Made by a program: the position numbers and the translations under genes
Source of the DNA: Carposina sasakii
Lineage: Eukaryota; Arthropoda; Insecta; Lepidoptera; Carposinidae
NCBI GenBank assembly: GCA_014607495.2
Contig: CP053152.1
Coordinates: 8,370,001-8,434,000, forward strand
Direction: 5' to 3'
DNA: 64,000 nucleotides
The notes under the pieces: model-generated
Seen by the model: the letters and a program-made list of their open reading frames with translations, nothing else
Told to the model about the DNA's origin: nothing
Database searches by the model: none
Shown here: positions 21,185 to 34,154 of the stretch, one piece after another
How the letters are laid out: each line of letters starts with the position of its first letter
How positions within the stretch are numbered: the stretch's first letter is position 1

Positions 21185-24100
21185 ATGGCGCGTCGCCTGG
21201 CGCTGCTCGCGCTGCTGGCGTGCGCGGCCGCGGCGGCTCGCGCACAGCCGCGAGTCTCCTCTGAGTCCAACTCGGAGTCTCTCGATCCGTTCTCCCTCTG
21301 GGACGAATACGAAGAGTCCTTTGAAACTACAATTCGCCCCAAACCCAGCTCTGCCAAGCCGACTAAAGTGTTTCTAAGAAACAAACCACCAAAAGTGAAT
21401 CTTACTATGAAAAACACTAAAAATAATGATAAGAAAGTGATTAAAACTACAACTATAAATATAGAAAGTCATACGAATTTCTTAGTGACAAAAAAGCCTG
21501 GGGTATTACCTAAGCCATATCAAGTGATAAACCGTCCTTTGCATCCACCATACCAGCTGGGAGAGCATCAGTATGTGTGGTTGGACGCCCCGGGCATGGC
21601 GCCGGTTGCCAGCTCCACGGTGGCGGCACAGCGTCGGCCGACCACCACGCGGCGGCCGGCCACCACCAGGAAGCGCCGCCCGCCCACTACCACCAAAAGA
21701 CGCACGACCACTCAGCGTCGCACTACCAAACCAACCAAAGCAAATATCAATAAGTATAAAACTACGTGCCCACCGAAACGCTCAGAGTGGTTGTCAACTT
21801 TTTTTAATGGCAACAAATTAAGGAAACAACCAAAAAAACCAGCAAAAACAGGTTGGTTCTTGGGTAGGTATCGTTTAACAAAATAATGATCCTCCATTCC
21901 TTATCATTTTTCTATTGATCGTGTCTGGTCTGCTCTCTTCTACTTCCACAGCTTACCAACATAACGATACTGACTGAATACGGTAGGTAATAAATAGCCT
22001 AACTAGTCTTTTGGGCATAGGTATTGCTGGCGGTGGATGACTAATAGACAGGTGTTTTTCTTAAACCTCATAATATTCTCCAAATTAAATACCAGATAAT
22101 TAAAGACCAAACCCGTAGGTATACCTACCTAGTTTTAACTGTAGAGCTAACTAAATGTAGGTAGATAGGTGTATATGTCGTAGATACAAATGACTGATTT
22201 ACAATAAGTAGATAATATTTTATGCTCAATAATATCTACCTAGTACCTATTTCTATATGGGCAGTCGGCATTAAATGTGAACTCATTTCATTTGAAAAGA
22301 AAGTTATAACACGGTAATAAGAGTGAGCATTACGCTATACGACATGCCTGACTTTGGCTTGTTAAATGCATGCTTATTTCATACTTAAATTATTTACTGG
22401 GTACCAAGAACAAATGCCTTACGCACGCATAAATAACATTTTGGGTTTTGGGCATTTTGGTCCGCTCGTGTTTATATCGGGACGAATCGCCTAATAATAA
22501 TAAAAATATGGGGTGATTCGTCCCGCGGGACGAATAGACCCATTCAGAAGGCATTGTTAGGCGTTTCGGTCCGCGGACCGAAACAAGAGCGGACCGAAAC
22601 GCCCCAATACCCAACATTTTTATTTGTTGTTTTTTTAGGAGGACTAACAGCGAAATTTCTGGTAACAAATAAATAACAAATATGATTTAAAACTATGCTA
22701 ATAATAAGTCCCCACATATAATAAATCCCAACCCAACCCTTTAAAGAATAAGTAGTAATAATTACACTACAGTTTTCGTCGTTCAAACGATTTTTATAAT
22801 AAAAATATATTTTTCCATTCCTGCGATTTGAGCATACAAACAAACTCTTTGGTATTTCATTTAGGGCCGATTTTTCTAGACGTCAAAGAGGAATAAAGTT
22901 GATGTTGTCTCTATTACATATGATGAAATTTTAGCGAAAGGCGGCATAATATTTATTCCTCTGATAGGCTACCTGACGTTTAGTGGATACTTACGAAATA
23001 TTTTTTATTTTTATTACAAGGGGGTTTTGGCGAAAGACAGGGCAGGCAGTGGCGTAGCTAGGTAATTAGGGGCCCCGGGGCAAATAAAAAAATGCTATAA
23101 TGCCCCGCTGCTATCTCAACTAGTTAGATTATGGGGAATTTTTGTTGACTAATCTTCTCTTTATTGCACGTGACTAAACATTTCCAACAATTTTTAAATT
23201 TTACGAGCCCCATAATTGAAAGACTTCTTAGATATTATAATAGATGCGCGAGCGTAGCGAGCGTTTATACTCATATTTACCACGTAACTTGTCTATCACC
23301 TTCTTGAAAATTCAAGCTCTACCGAGAACTTCTGACCATTACTAAAACATGAGATAGGTTACAATCGGATAGACATTACCAAGAATTTTTGGAGTTTACG
23401 AGCTCCTTTAATTATTGAAAACTGAAAGACTGCTTAGTAACATAATAGATGCGCGAGCGGAGCGACCGCGAAATTATTTCTCGTATTTACCACATACTTA
23501 ACTCTAATAAGTTCTCTATTGAGGGATCGCCCGCCACCGGGCCCTATACCCTCCGCTGACCCTCGGATCTGCCTACTCATGATCACGAACACAAGACACT
23601 ACAGTCGCAACGAGAAGCCAGATCCAAGCACCTAGCATGCAACCATAAATACATAGCTGCTAATCCGAAAACCAATTAAAACTTTAATCGACATATGTTT
23701 CGCCAACACCCGTGGCATCATCAGGATTAGTTTTCCATGTTAGTTCTATCTACCGAACCAACTAACTAGAATAGAGATTTGAACTTCCGAATAGTGACGC
23801 CTGATACAATTCTAATAAGTTGTCTATTTTTTTTATTTTTTTATTTAAGCTCTACCCGAGAATTTCACGGTAAGGATTCGAGGGCCCCCTGAGCTTGAGG
23901 GCCCCGGGGCACTACCCCGCCTAGCCCCTAGGTAGCTACGCCACTGGGCAGGTGACTGGAAATAAAACCATAAACCATATTCCACAGATCATACTAGGTA
24001 CTCTTAGCCTAGTCTAGTCCAATTAATGGGGGGTTTGACCCCAGCAATGATTCCTCCGTTCTTAACATTTTGCACGATGATAAAGTAAAGTCAATAGAAT

Positions 24101-27100
24101 ACGATTTATAAAGAATACAGGATTTAGAGCTTTGTTTTTTTTACGAAAACAAGAGGGGTTGTTATCAATTACAATCTCATCACAATTCGCAAAGTCGTCG
24201 CGCAATGGCGCTAAGTGAGTTGTATAATGTTGTACTATACCTACAAGGTGTTTTTTCGTTGCCACCCTTAACGAAGGGCACGTACTCTATACATCAAATA
24301 AAGTAAGTTTATGCCAAAAAAATGTTGGGAAAACATGTAAATTTTTTTGAGAAGATCGGGCGTAATTTATACCTAGTGTCCAGTGTTTATGCTAGTTTTT
24401 TGATGGAGAGATATTAATTATTCTCGTGAAAAAATCTTGCTACGCGCGTCTATGAGCATTTATGCAGAAAAACATACAGGATGTTTTTTTGTGGCCACCA
24501 TTAACGAAGGGTACGTACTCTATACATCAAATAAAGTAAGTTTATGCCAAAAAAAATTATGGGATTTTTTTATTTTTTATTTAATTACTTGATCTTATAT
24601 TTATAGTGTCTAGTGTTTATGCTAGTTTTTTTATAGACAGATTAATTATTTCTTGTGAAAAAAATCTTGCTACGCGCGTCTATGTGCATTTATGCAGAAA
24701 AACGCAGTCTATTTACTCAACTTTGGACCCTAATATTTTGGAAACCAGACACTTCCCAGGTATGCTTCCATGGAGAAAAATAATAGTGATGATGAGGAGA
24801 TTCCGTAGATTTCGGGAACGTTGACGACCAAAAATCATCCTGTATAGATGAATAAATTGAGTTGATAAGCATGTCCGCCAACATCTTAGGACGAAACGGG
24901 AAGCTCCCTCTACTAATGGGATGCGTGGTTCCCAACCTTTAGGCTCTCGGTTATTTTACGTTTGGCGTCTTTTTTTTCTTTATATAACCATGTCTTTTTA
25001 TCGTTGTGTTAATAGGTACACACGTTTTACATTCATCGTACATTTACACGGACGAAGTACCTATACAATATACAACTTAGTAATGTAAATGTATCACGTG
25101 TTCTAGCCAAGTGCAGGCGACAAAAGGCGTCAGACAGAAAATCCAGAGATTGCATGATCAGATTTTGGCAGAAAGCCAATTTCGCTCTACCTGATCGAGG
25201 GCTAGTTACTATTTCTACAAACTTTATGAATTTAATATAATGATACCAACAATTAGGTACATGTTTATAGGTCTCGTTAAATCTCTGTAATTAGGTAAAT
25301 GTTAAACGCTGAAAAGTTATAAACTTTTAAGTAATAGTACAACCATAAATTTAATACGGCATGTAATAAAATCTTAACATCAAAGGTACATCAAGCAGGT
25401 AACAATTTGATTTACACCTTCTAAATTTCGTTTTCAATCGATATAAAAAAAAAAGGTGCTACTTGCTACTTTTTAGGGTTTCATACCCAAAGAGTAAAAA
25501 CGGGACCCTATTACAAAGACTTTGCTGTCTGTCTGTTCGTCCGTCTCTCTATCACATAAATATTTCTTTTCCAGCACAAAAAAAAATCTAAAAAAAGGCA
25601 CGTCACATGGCACGAACTCTCGTTTTTTCCACCCGACCCTACAAGCCGCTTTTAAAGTTATCGGTCCAGCGCTAGGCTTGCTGAAGCGCGATAGTAAATC
25701 GTAAATCTATAACACTCGTAAATTCTCAGTATTAGGAAAGCACGTTGACAGAATTTTTTTATCCTACGTCTCTCCTACAAACTACATTTATTTCAGGATT
25801 TTTTTCAACAATTTACGACTGGATATCAAAGTCTTTGCTAAACGTGTCATGGTTCAAAGAGCCCAAGACCAAGAAACCTGCGGTGACGACGACCACACCA
25901 GCGACCGTGAGTCTCAAACCTGACTGGTTCCAAAACTTGCTCGAATCTGAAGAAAGCGATGATGGAGCTTATACTGTTACAGAAACTACTAGTAAGAAAT
26001 AACTGTGTATCCTATCTAAATACAGCTAGAATTAAGACTTTGCACATTTTCATAGTTTCAACTATAACTAACACCTTACCATCACAAGGTGAGTTAGTTC
26101 CATATCACTTAAATATGTACCTACTTAACTAAAAGTGATGTACCTACCTACTGTATAATAGAGTACATGCACATAATCGTTTTAACAATTATTTAAGATT
26201 AATTTAGCTTTAAGTTATTATCACTCCTACACATCAGTCTCACTTTCTTACTTTGCGGCAAGAAATCTCAGTGTTTAGTGGCCGATTAAATACATACAAG
26301 CTCTTCACCTGACATGTTATTAAGTAGTAGTATTTTCTATTTGATGTTTTTGCGATATTACAGACAAAAAACCCCAGAAGAAATCACCCAAGAAAAGTTA
26401 CAAAGGTTATCAGTTACTACGAGCGTATCCTGAAGCACAGTGGAAGGTACGGGATATGTTAGATCTTCAAGAGGAGGCGCAGGGCTCCGGTGTGATGTGG
26501 TGGACCCCTCCTTCTATGAACGGATCGACCGACCTCCTCGTACCCCCTGACCTCCTAGTCGATATAAAAGATCATCTTAAATCTATAAAAATTGATTATG
26601 ACGTAGTAATATGGGATTTACAGGTAAACCTTCTGCTGTTTTATTAAACTTTGTGCAAAATTAATTAGGCACACTTACTTATATGTACATATTTACAGAA
26701 AGCTATAACGTATGAAAATCCAAGATTATCTAAGAAACAGAGAATAGAATTGGAGCAGTTGCGGGGACATCCTCTGACGTGGAGAAGGTACCACCGTTAC
26801 GCAGACATTTTGAGATATTTGGAATATCTTCAACATTCTCACTCTGATTTGGTGGAACTGATTCCACTCGGACGGTCGTCTGAAGGTTTACCTTTAGTTG
26901 CTGTAAAGGTATTACTAGAATATTATTTTAAAATCTCTTTTCATTATTAACAAAATATTATACATAGTTAATACATCAATTATAAAATAATTCTTCTATT
27001 ATATGTTCTATTCAGATATCGCTACCATCAAATGAAACATACATCAAAGACTTGGGGGGTAAAGGTTACAAGAAGAAATGGAAATTACAGTCTCGTATGA

Positions 27101-30100
27101 AACCAGCAGTGTGGTTGGACGGTGGATCTCATGCGCGGGAGTGGATCGCTCCCGCAGTCTCCACTTGGATGCTTCATACCCTTGTTGAAGGGGAAAAAGG
27201 GTTAGGTATGTAAATTTTGTAAACCGAACAATTTGACCCTTAGCTTTTAAGTATTTTGGAGTTCCGTACCTCAAAGGGGGAAAACGGAACCCTTTTAGGA
27301 TTACTTTGTTATGCTTCCGTCTGTTTGTCTGTCAAGTAAGCAAGACCTTTTCTCCATATTCTTAGAGGTAACTTTCTTTGGAGTGACAGTTATAACCATA
27401 TGGTCTACGGTTCCTTAATGCTGTGAAAAATAAAATATCCAAGTTAACGTAAAAAAAGATACGGCCATTTATGCCGCAAAAATATATATTATGTCACTCT
27501 CAATGGATGGAATCAAATTCAAGATAAATGTACGGGAGCCTTCGTTTTACTAGCTATCTTTTATGGTGATTAGTCACACGATGAGAGAGAACTGCCCTAA
27601 TAGAAAATTAAAAAGTAAATAATAAAGTTCTTATTACGTTCATAAATAAAGTTAAGTCAAATCAAAATTAGTACAACAAATTGGCAGGGCATAACAAGTT
27701 AATTAAAATTAATCGTAAATATTGAAGTGGGTAGATGGGACTTTTCCTTTTTCTCTCTTTCTCTTTATTATATTATTTGAAATGGGATTTCTAAGTAATA
27801 AAATAAGCCCAGTAATAACCTTTGCAATTAACCTTAGGTGCTGACTACGATATACTAAAGCAGGCTGACTTTTACATTATGCCTGTACTAAACCCGGACG
27901 GATACGAGCACTCACACACCCACGACCGCCTGTGGAGGAAAACCCGCTCTCGGCACCCTGAGCATAGCGACTTCTATTCCATGAACTGGTAACTATTTCA
28001 TTTACCTAGGTATCTCTATTCTCTACCAATCTGGGCGTTTCAGACATTCGTTTCAATAAGGATGCCTTCTGAAGAGCCAATTCATATAGTAGCAAATAAA
28101 CGATAAGTATAATTTAATGTTTTCGCAACATCATGTAAAATTGTGAAAGCTACTTTCCAGAGTATCTCTCAATTCAATCAAATGAATGATAGAAATCCAT
28201 ATAATTTAATAAATGGATGCAATCGACGTCTTTAACTCTGTAACCTATAACAGCGTTGCCTCTTTGTAATTATTGGGTTTTAATCAATATTAGGTACTTT
28301 TAATAAGTTATCCCAATAGGTACGTATAATTAAATTATTAGTGAAATTATTTTATAATTTCCTAGCTAGTGCAATGCATGTTATTACAACAATGTACCTA
28401 TCCCTGTTTCTTTTTCATAATTATAGGAACTTTAGCTATTAGGTATGACATAAAAACTCCCATTTTCTGATTATATATGTGTAAGGTATTTGTGTTGATA
28501 ACCTTTTAAGTACTAGCACCCAAATATGTGTGTATGTAAATTGTGGTATCCTTTTACGTAAAATAAAAAGAAAACAACTTTATAAGTGAAAGTTTGATAA
28601 AAGAGGTAAGTCGTCGGTGTACTTACCTTTTATTATGTTTAAGTTATGTCTTTTTGGAAATTTGAAATAGAAAGTTACATAAAATTTTGGACAGAGAGTG
28701 AAATTAGATTCAGGTTTCTCTAACTACCTTTTAGACCATAGCAATAAAAGCATAAAATTGTTGTTTACATACTTGTACCGGATGCATACATCTTGGTTTG
28801 TTTAATGAAGCAAAATAGACTGGGGTGTGTATAAGTTTTTTCATAAGTAACGAAAGAACTTAGGTAAGCTGTCTAGATATTCTGAACCAGATGAACGTTA
28901 GGTAATTATTCTTTAAACAATATTAGACACCTATTAGATACAACATAGAGAAAAATTATCCTGATGATGAGGAGATTCCCTAGTATTCGGGAACGTAGCA
29001 ATCAAAAAACATCTTGTATATCGGAGTAAAACCCAGATACTTTTTATGTCAGGGGAAATCTGATTTACTTGACTTAATGAAATGTTTTGTTTGTAAGAAA
29101 TTACTACATTTTATTGTAAATGTATAGAAATATTGCGGGATATACATATTGCCTCACACTATGATCATAGACATGATGGACTGTGTATCAGGGATCTAGC
29201 TATTGCCGTAATCAGCCGTAACAATGATCCGGGGCCCCAACGTGGTAAAGCAAATGTATATATATTCTCGTTAGTGCCTACATTCGTAATTTTTAAGGAG
29301 TTATTAAATAGTAAACTCTTTGCTTCGCTCGCGTCACACAGATTTCGTATCCATTTCCACGATGCTTTAGCGATCGTTACAAATTCTCATTAGAGCTTGC
29401 AGATGTCATTGGCAATTTAAGTGCTGAAAACGATTACAATTTCGCGCTCGCTCCGCTCGCGTAATTTTATCAACTAATGTAGGTACTTATCTGCAATTTT
29501 CGTAGAAATTGGTGCGCCAAAATAAACCTACACTCGTGAGTTGGAACAGCTATTTACCCCACTCCGTGCGCATCGCCCTATGCATGTATGTTGTAAATCC
29601 GCCACTGTTTATCAGACCTACTTAGAATAACTGCTATACCTAGATATTGCTATCATATATCGTTAAGTATCCTCACCTTCTTTGTATCCAGGTTTTCTTG
29701 GAACTGGGACCGCACGGACTGCGTCGGAGTGGACCCGGATCGGAACTGGGACTACCACTGGAACGAGCAGGACTCCTCCAAAGACCCATGCTCAGACACC
29801 TACGCCGGACCCAACCCCTTCAGCGAGCCTGAGACCAGGGCCGTTTCGGAGTTCCTAGCCGAGAACAGGGGACAAATCAAGGTATGTTGTTTATATCCCA
29901 ACTATAAGTATAATCCCATTGGCAACTTATATCATACCTAAATGTAAATGTAAGTTTATTTGGTACATAGCCTACCTCTTCACGCTTTATTTGCTCATTT
30001 TATCTTCTTGAAATTTTATCTACCTACATACAGGGTGTAAAAAAATGGATCGGTAATACTTAAGAGTCTTATAGACCTAGTGATGGGTAATCTATCCACA

Positions 30101-32815
30101 AAACACACGGTATTTGAGACTGAAATCACATGTTTATTTTTCAGATTGTATGGAGAAATTCCTAAACAACTCAAGAATGTTCATACGATCTTGAAAAAAA
30201 AAAATGTATATTATGTGATTTAGAGTCTCAAATTTTGTGGATAGATTTCATATCACTAGGTCTGTAAGACCCTTAAGTAGTACTGCTCCTTTTTTTACAT
30301 CCTGTACAGTATCAGTATCTGTAGTTTCGCGGACGAAGTCGCGGGCAACTGCTAGTGGGTAATAATGTAGAGCCTCAACTACCTTCTGAATTATACTTAG
30401 TGCCTAGTGCTTTACGAATATCATCATTGATATTACTAGTTATGATTATTATATCTAAAAGACACAACACATACGTACACAGCACAAGCATAGGCTATCC
30501 ACGTAATATGTAGAGTCTGTATCCATTACTTGACTGGAAGATTTATCTCATTCTATCAAGACCACATTCTAGACAGTGCGATAAAATTAATTTGCACCAG
30601 TTTAAACGAGTTCAAGTTCTGACTCTCAAAATAACAAACACGATATTTTAGTGCAACGAAGTTGGAACTTACTCGTACATGTTTTGTTGATTTCTGGGTA
30701 GGCTAAGACAACCTCTTACTTAATAGGACACTTATTTCTAAATAGGTATAACAGGTAGGTAGGTATACAGGGTGTAAAAAGACAACGTTGTCTTTTTAAT
30801 ACCTCGTATTCTTAGTAAGTTTACGATCATTTTTTTCTATGGAACCAACCCTGGAAAAGGACAAAAAAAATGAAAAAAAATGTTATTTTATTGCAAGCAA
30901 TGTATTCGTTTGATGCGCAAAGTACATATGTAAGTACCTACAAAAGTAACATTTTGACATGGTATCTTTGAAAAAATGTTAGTTAACAGATTTCAGATGG
31001 ATTTATTTTAAATAAATGCTAATATTAACGTAACTTTGGACTTCAATATCTTGGAAACCCGTGGATAGGAGACAAAGAATACGAGGCTAAAAGAACAACG
31101 TTGTCTTTTTACACCCAGTATAATGCGAAACCACAAACATTAGTACCTAGGATACGTAACTAACAACTACCTACTTGTACCACCAACATACATACATACA
31201 TATAATCACGCCTTTATCCCTTACGGGGTAGGCAGAGCACCAAAGGCCGATAGAACCACATGGTGCCACTTCTAACCAGTTTTGAGGTAGGTATTTCCAC
31301 GATCAAAATGTAGAGTTGCTGATCTTAATCACCTTAATATCATTACCATGGTAATTACAACGTTAAATCACGTTCACGCATACCTACCTGGTAAATGAAT
31401 GACCAAGATTTATTTTCACTTCGACTGAGATCTAAGATAATACCTATCTTGTAGTATTACCCGAGTCGGAGCGCTCTATGTACCGGTTAGAACAAGACCG
31501 CTTTCCAACTAATTCTTCGCAAGTTTTCCTGATCGGCGACATCCTAACAAACTGTGTTCGTTCCCAGTGCGCTCGATTAGAAATCCTACTTATAATATTG
31601 AGTAAGACCTTTGAAAACCTGATTGAACGTTTAATAAGAACCGATTTAGATGCTCCGATATAAGTCGTAAAGGTAGACCGCATATTGATCGCCGTCGCGG
31701 GAAATTGTGGCAGACTACGGTATTTACCCACATATTGTCACTTTCATAGCATTTTCTACTTTCAATGGGGACTGTTCAGTTTCGTTAATCATATAGGTTA
31801 TAGGTGCTCTATATCATTCAGATAGTATTTTCGTTAAGTACCTACCTAGTACCTAACTAAATAGGTAAAATAGTAGGAATAGGGGAATATTAATGTACTA
31901 ATTTTCTGTACAACTATGCCCAGCAAAAGACTTCTTATGGCTAAAAAAATGATAATGACGATAGGTCTAGATATTGTAAGTAGGTACCTATACTTAATCT
32001 ACCTATTCATTATCCAGGTGTATATTTCGCTGCATGCTTACTCTCAAGCGTGGCTGGTACCGAGCTCGCATGCGCACGCGCCGTTTGCCGATGATGGAGT
32101 TCTAATGGAAATGGGAAAATTGGCGACAGCTGCACTTGCAGATATGTACGGAACTAAATACCAGGTAATTAAGCCATGATAAATATTTTCTAGACACAGG
32201 GAATGCTAATGCTAATGCACAGTACCACGCCACTTCACGCTAGTAAGAGGAAATAGACAGCCTACTTACTACTGATTGTATATTATGTATCTAGTACTAT
32301 TAAGAGGGTTGCGTAAGGTCAGTTCGAGGTGTGCATAATTTAAGCTCTAAATTAGCTTATCTAGGTCTTGACTTAAGATCCTCGGTGCCCTAGATGGGAC
32401 ATTACCGCAACCGGGTAAACACAACAATCCACAATGCACGTCACCCCGCTCGACGACTTTGAGCGTTACGATTTCTTTCGCTCCAAATTACCTATTTAGG
32501 TAGGTACTTCTTACCTCTATGTCATATTTAGATATAGTCTTTTTAGCTCATTAGGTTTCCTGCAGTAAAACGCATGCGTTATTCAAAATTTGTTATCTTA
32601 TGGCACAGGTGGGCACTTCAGCTGAGCTACGGCAACCAGCCTCAGGCATGTCCCACGACTGGGCGAAGGCGCGCGCCGGCATTAAATTCGCCTACCACGT
32701 CGACCTGAGAGACTCCTTCGGACCTTACGGCTTCTTACTACCCGGATCTCAAATAGTATCCACGGCTAAAGAAACATGGCAAGCTGTGAAAACTATTGTA
32801 GACAATTTAGTGTAA
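21185..32815 (+). CDS. M14A zinc carboxypeptidase with N-terminal extension; probably catalytically impaired
   Basis: Exons: 21185-21863, 25797-25991, 26364-26623, 26699-26908, 27016-27205, 27838-27988, 29692-29881, 32018-32164, 32609-32815. Phases agree, giving about 742 aa against ~420 usual for the family. Signal peptide ([16 protein letters not shown]), then ~230 residues rich in Lys, Thr and Pro with [16 protein letters not shown] runs, then a propeptide ([19 protein letters not shown]). The catalytic domain keeps zinc ligands His and Glu in GGSHAREW, His in SLHAYSQ, and substrate Arg in RLWRKTRS and DRNW. By alignment to bovine carboxypeptidase A three functional residues differ: Asn144 is Asp (PDRNW), Tyr248 is Gln (ELRQPASG), and general-base Glu270 is Asp (HVDLRD). 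It is probably secreted. The fold and zinc binding look intact, but peptidase activity is doubtful. Family assignment is firm; loss of activity is inference. Confidence 0.9.
22434..22622. mobile_element. Short inverted-repeat element (hairpin)
   Basis: The left arm 'ttgggcattttggtccgctc' (near 22450) pairs with the right arm 'gagcggaccgaaacgcccca' (22589-22608). A second inner hairpin is formed by gggacgaatcgcc (22479) and ggtgattcgtccc (22512). No coding sequence. Lies in carboxypeptidase intron 1. Confidence 0.6.
23047..23946. mobile_element. hAT-like MITE with nested insertion
   Basis: Ends are cagtggcgtagctaggtaat at the left and 'ctaggtagctacgccactg' at the right, bounded by GGCAGG direct repeats (23041-23046 and 23947-23952). 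CAGTGGCGTAGC is a typical hAT-type terminus. The GGGGCCCC-rich subterminal repeats are also mirrored. A second repeat (23512-23820) is inserted inside. Confidence 0.75.
23512..23820 (+). repeat. Interspersed repeat, copy 2 (shared with 12110-12460)
   Basis: Nearly identical to 12110-12290 over its first ~185 bp and sharing the 'gaatagtgacgcctgataca' end. Inserted within the 23047-23946 element, so it arrived later. Confidence 0.7.
24244..24476 (+). mobile_element. MITE family B, truncated copy
   Basis: 'aaggtgttttttcgttgcca' to 'gcatttatgcagaaaaac', the first ~60 % of the family consensus. It abuts the next, full copy directly. Confidence 0.7.
24477..24842 (+). mobile_element. MITE family B, copy 3
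   Basis: 'caggatgtttttttgtggcc' to 'gacgaccaaaaatcatcctg'. Inserted at, or tandem with, the truncated copy at 24244-24476. The 84-residue frame conserved in several copies has no recognisable domain. Confidence 0.75.
25470..25560 (+). repeat. 'gggaccctattac..ctgtctgt' repeat fragment
   Basis: 'aaaacgggaccctattacaa' followed by 'tgtctgtctgttcgtccgtc'. A related, better conserved piece is at 27255-27345 ('tccgtacctcaaagggggaa', 'aacggaacccttttaggatt'). Common lepidopteran repeat. Confidence 0.5.
30031..30304. mobile_element. MITE family D, copy 1
   Basis: Starts cagggtgtaaaaaaatggat and ends 'tttttttacatcctg'. Inner arms 'tccacaaaacacacggtatttgag' and 'ctcaaattttgtggatag' are inverted. Related to 59127-59388. 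Confidence 0.7.
30768..31118. mobile_element. MITE family C, copy 2
   Basis: Left end cagggtgtaaaaagacaacg, right end 'acaacgttgtctttttacac', both next to 'aatacctcgtattctt' or its complement. Same family as 14433-14801. Confidence 0.8.
31185..31285 (-). repeat. 'tataatcacgcctttatccc' repeat
   Basis: Block with 'ttacggggtaggcagagcac' and 'agaaccacatggtgccactt', also at 51605-51705 and, reversed, at 40870-40965. Lepidopteran interspersed repeat. Confidence 0.6.
31286..32010. other. Carboxypeptidase intron 7, distal part
   Basis: Contains two overlapping ORFs of 61 and 95 residues on opposite strands (31444-31731) with no recognisable domain; probably an unidentified repeat. Confidence 0.3.
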
Positions 32816-32939
32816 ATCGCGAGGAATATTTGAAAAATTAAGTTATTAAGCTTTGCGAATTATATCAACCTGGATTCATAGACACCTTTGGTGACCAAGA
32901 GCCATGCAAGCTTCACATTCTTTTATGTTTATATCTTTA

Positions 32940-33205
32940 CCCGATTAGAACTTCGTCCGCGTGGACTGTAGAAAAAACAAAATGTCGAAATTAACCGGGA
33001 TAAAAATATTTTCCCGGAATAAAAAAGTAGCCTATGTGTTTATCCAGGGTGTCAGCTAACTCCATACCAAATTTTATTAAAATCGCTCCAACTGTTTTTA
33101 TGTGAAAGAGTAACAAACATCCATCCATCCATTTATCCATCCATACTCACAAACTTTCGCGTTTATATATAAATATATATATTATAATATTAGTAGGACT
33201 TTGTG
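32940..33205 (+). repeat. 'cttcgtccgcgtgg' family repeat
   Basis: 'aacttcgtccgcgtggactg', 'aagtagcctatgtgttta' and the (catc)n 'catactcacaaactttcgcg' end place it in the same family as 19030-19310. It lies just after the carboxypeptidase stop codon, possibly within its 3' UTR. Confidence 0.65.
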
Positions 33206-33209
33206 TTTT

Positions 33210-34150
33210 GTAACATCAATAGCATCAATTATACAAGTATAGGGTGTAGATTATTGTGGTCCGACGTGACCATGGTGATGACATGGGCTCACTGGCTGGT
33301 CTTTGCATTGTTGCTTAGATCTGCTTGATTGATCGATAAATATAAGTAAGCACTTAATACGCGAAATCTAGGTAGGTATACCTACTTAGGTATATTGTGT
33401 CTTGGATATTATGGGCAGTTTCCCGTTGGTTGTCAGACTAGAAATTATGAAGGTCTACCTACCTATTGCTGTCTATCTGTACCTACCTCCCTACCTACTT
33501 TAAAATAATTATACATATTAGTACTTACTTATCCTATCGAAAACAAAAATGTGAAATGAGAGCGTAGGTAGGTACATGGAAAACTAGCTGCTAAAATCAA
33601 ATCTAGAGCTTAAATTACCTACATGTTCTTGTGGTTTCCTGTATCTATCCATAGAGATCTCAATCCTTTTTTCGCCAATAAACTTAGCATATTTTCACAT
33701 TTAAGTTTTCATTGAAATATATTTATTGTTTAATTTAAGTGTCTAATATAAAGATAAATATGTAGATAGTCAAAATATATCCAAATTGTATTATATTCCT
33801 ATTGTATTTATTTTTACCCGGAGCGTTAAAAACCTAGAGGCCAACATGAGGAACTTGGCCGGGCGTCTCGTGAAGTCCACACATGACCAAAATGCTAGCG
33901 ACGAATCAGCCTTGCTATCGATAATCGATACCTAATGGAAATCGGTTGATCGTTCTATAAAAGTTATGATGACCAAGCGATCTCCTGTGGGCATGTAGGT
34001 AGGTACGCTATAGCTTTATTTAGATTTAAGTTAGCCATACATAGATATTTTTACCTCTCCTATTATGTACACCTACCGTACATATGTATATGTACCATTA
34101 TACCTATGTATATTTATAATTTAAGATGGTACAGTCAGCATCAAAGTCGA
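33210..34150. other. Intergenic DNA, no gene recognised
   Basis: AT-rich with abundant TACCTACC microsatellite. No supported ORF. Confidence 0.4.
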
Positions 34151-34154
34151 TGAA

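Noticed and set aside
21001..21417. Antisense 138-residue ORF opposite the carboxypeptidase start
   Set aside because: Shadow of a GC-rich coding exon; low-complexity Ala/Arg composition and no splice context.
22390..22843. Minus-strand ORFs of 92 and 99 residues
   Set aside because: They span a short hairpin element and AT-rich intron; no homology recognised.
31444..31731. Overlapping ORFs of 61 and 95 residues on opposite strands
   Set aside because: No domain, no splice or promoter context; probably intronic repeat.
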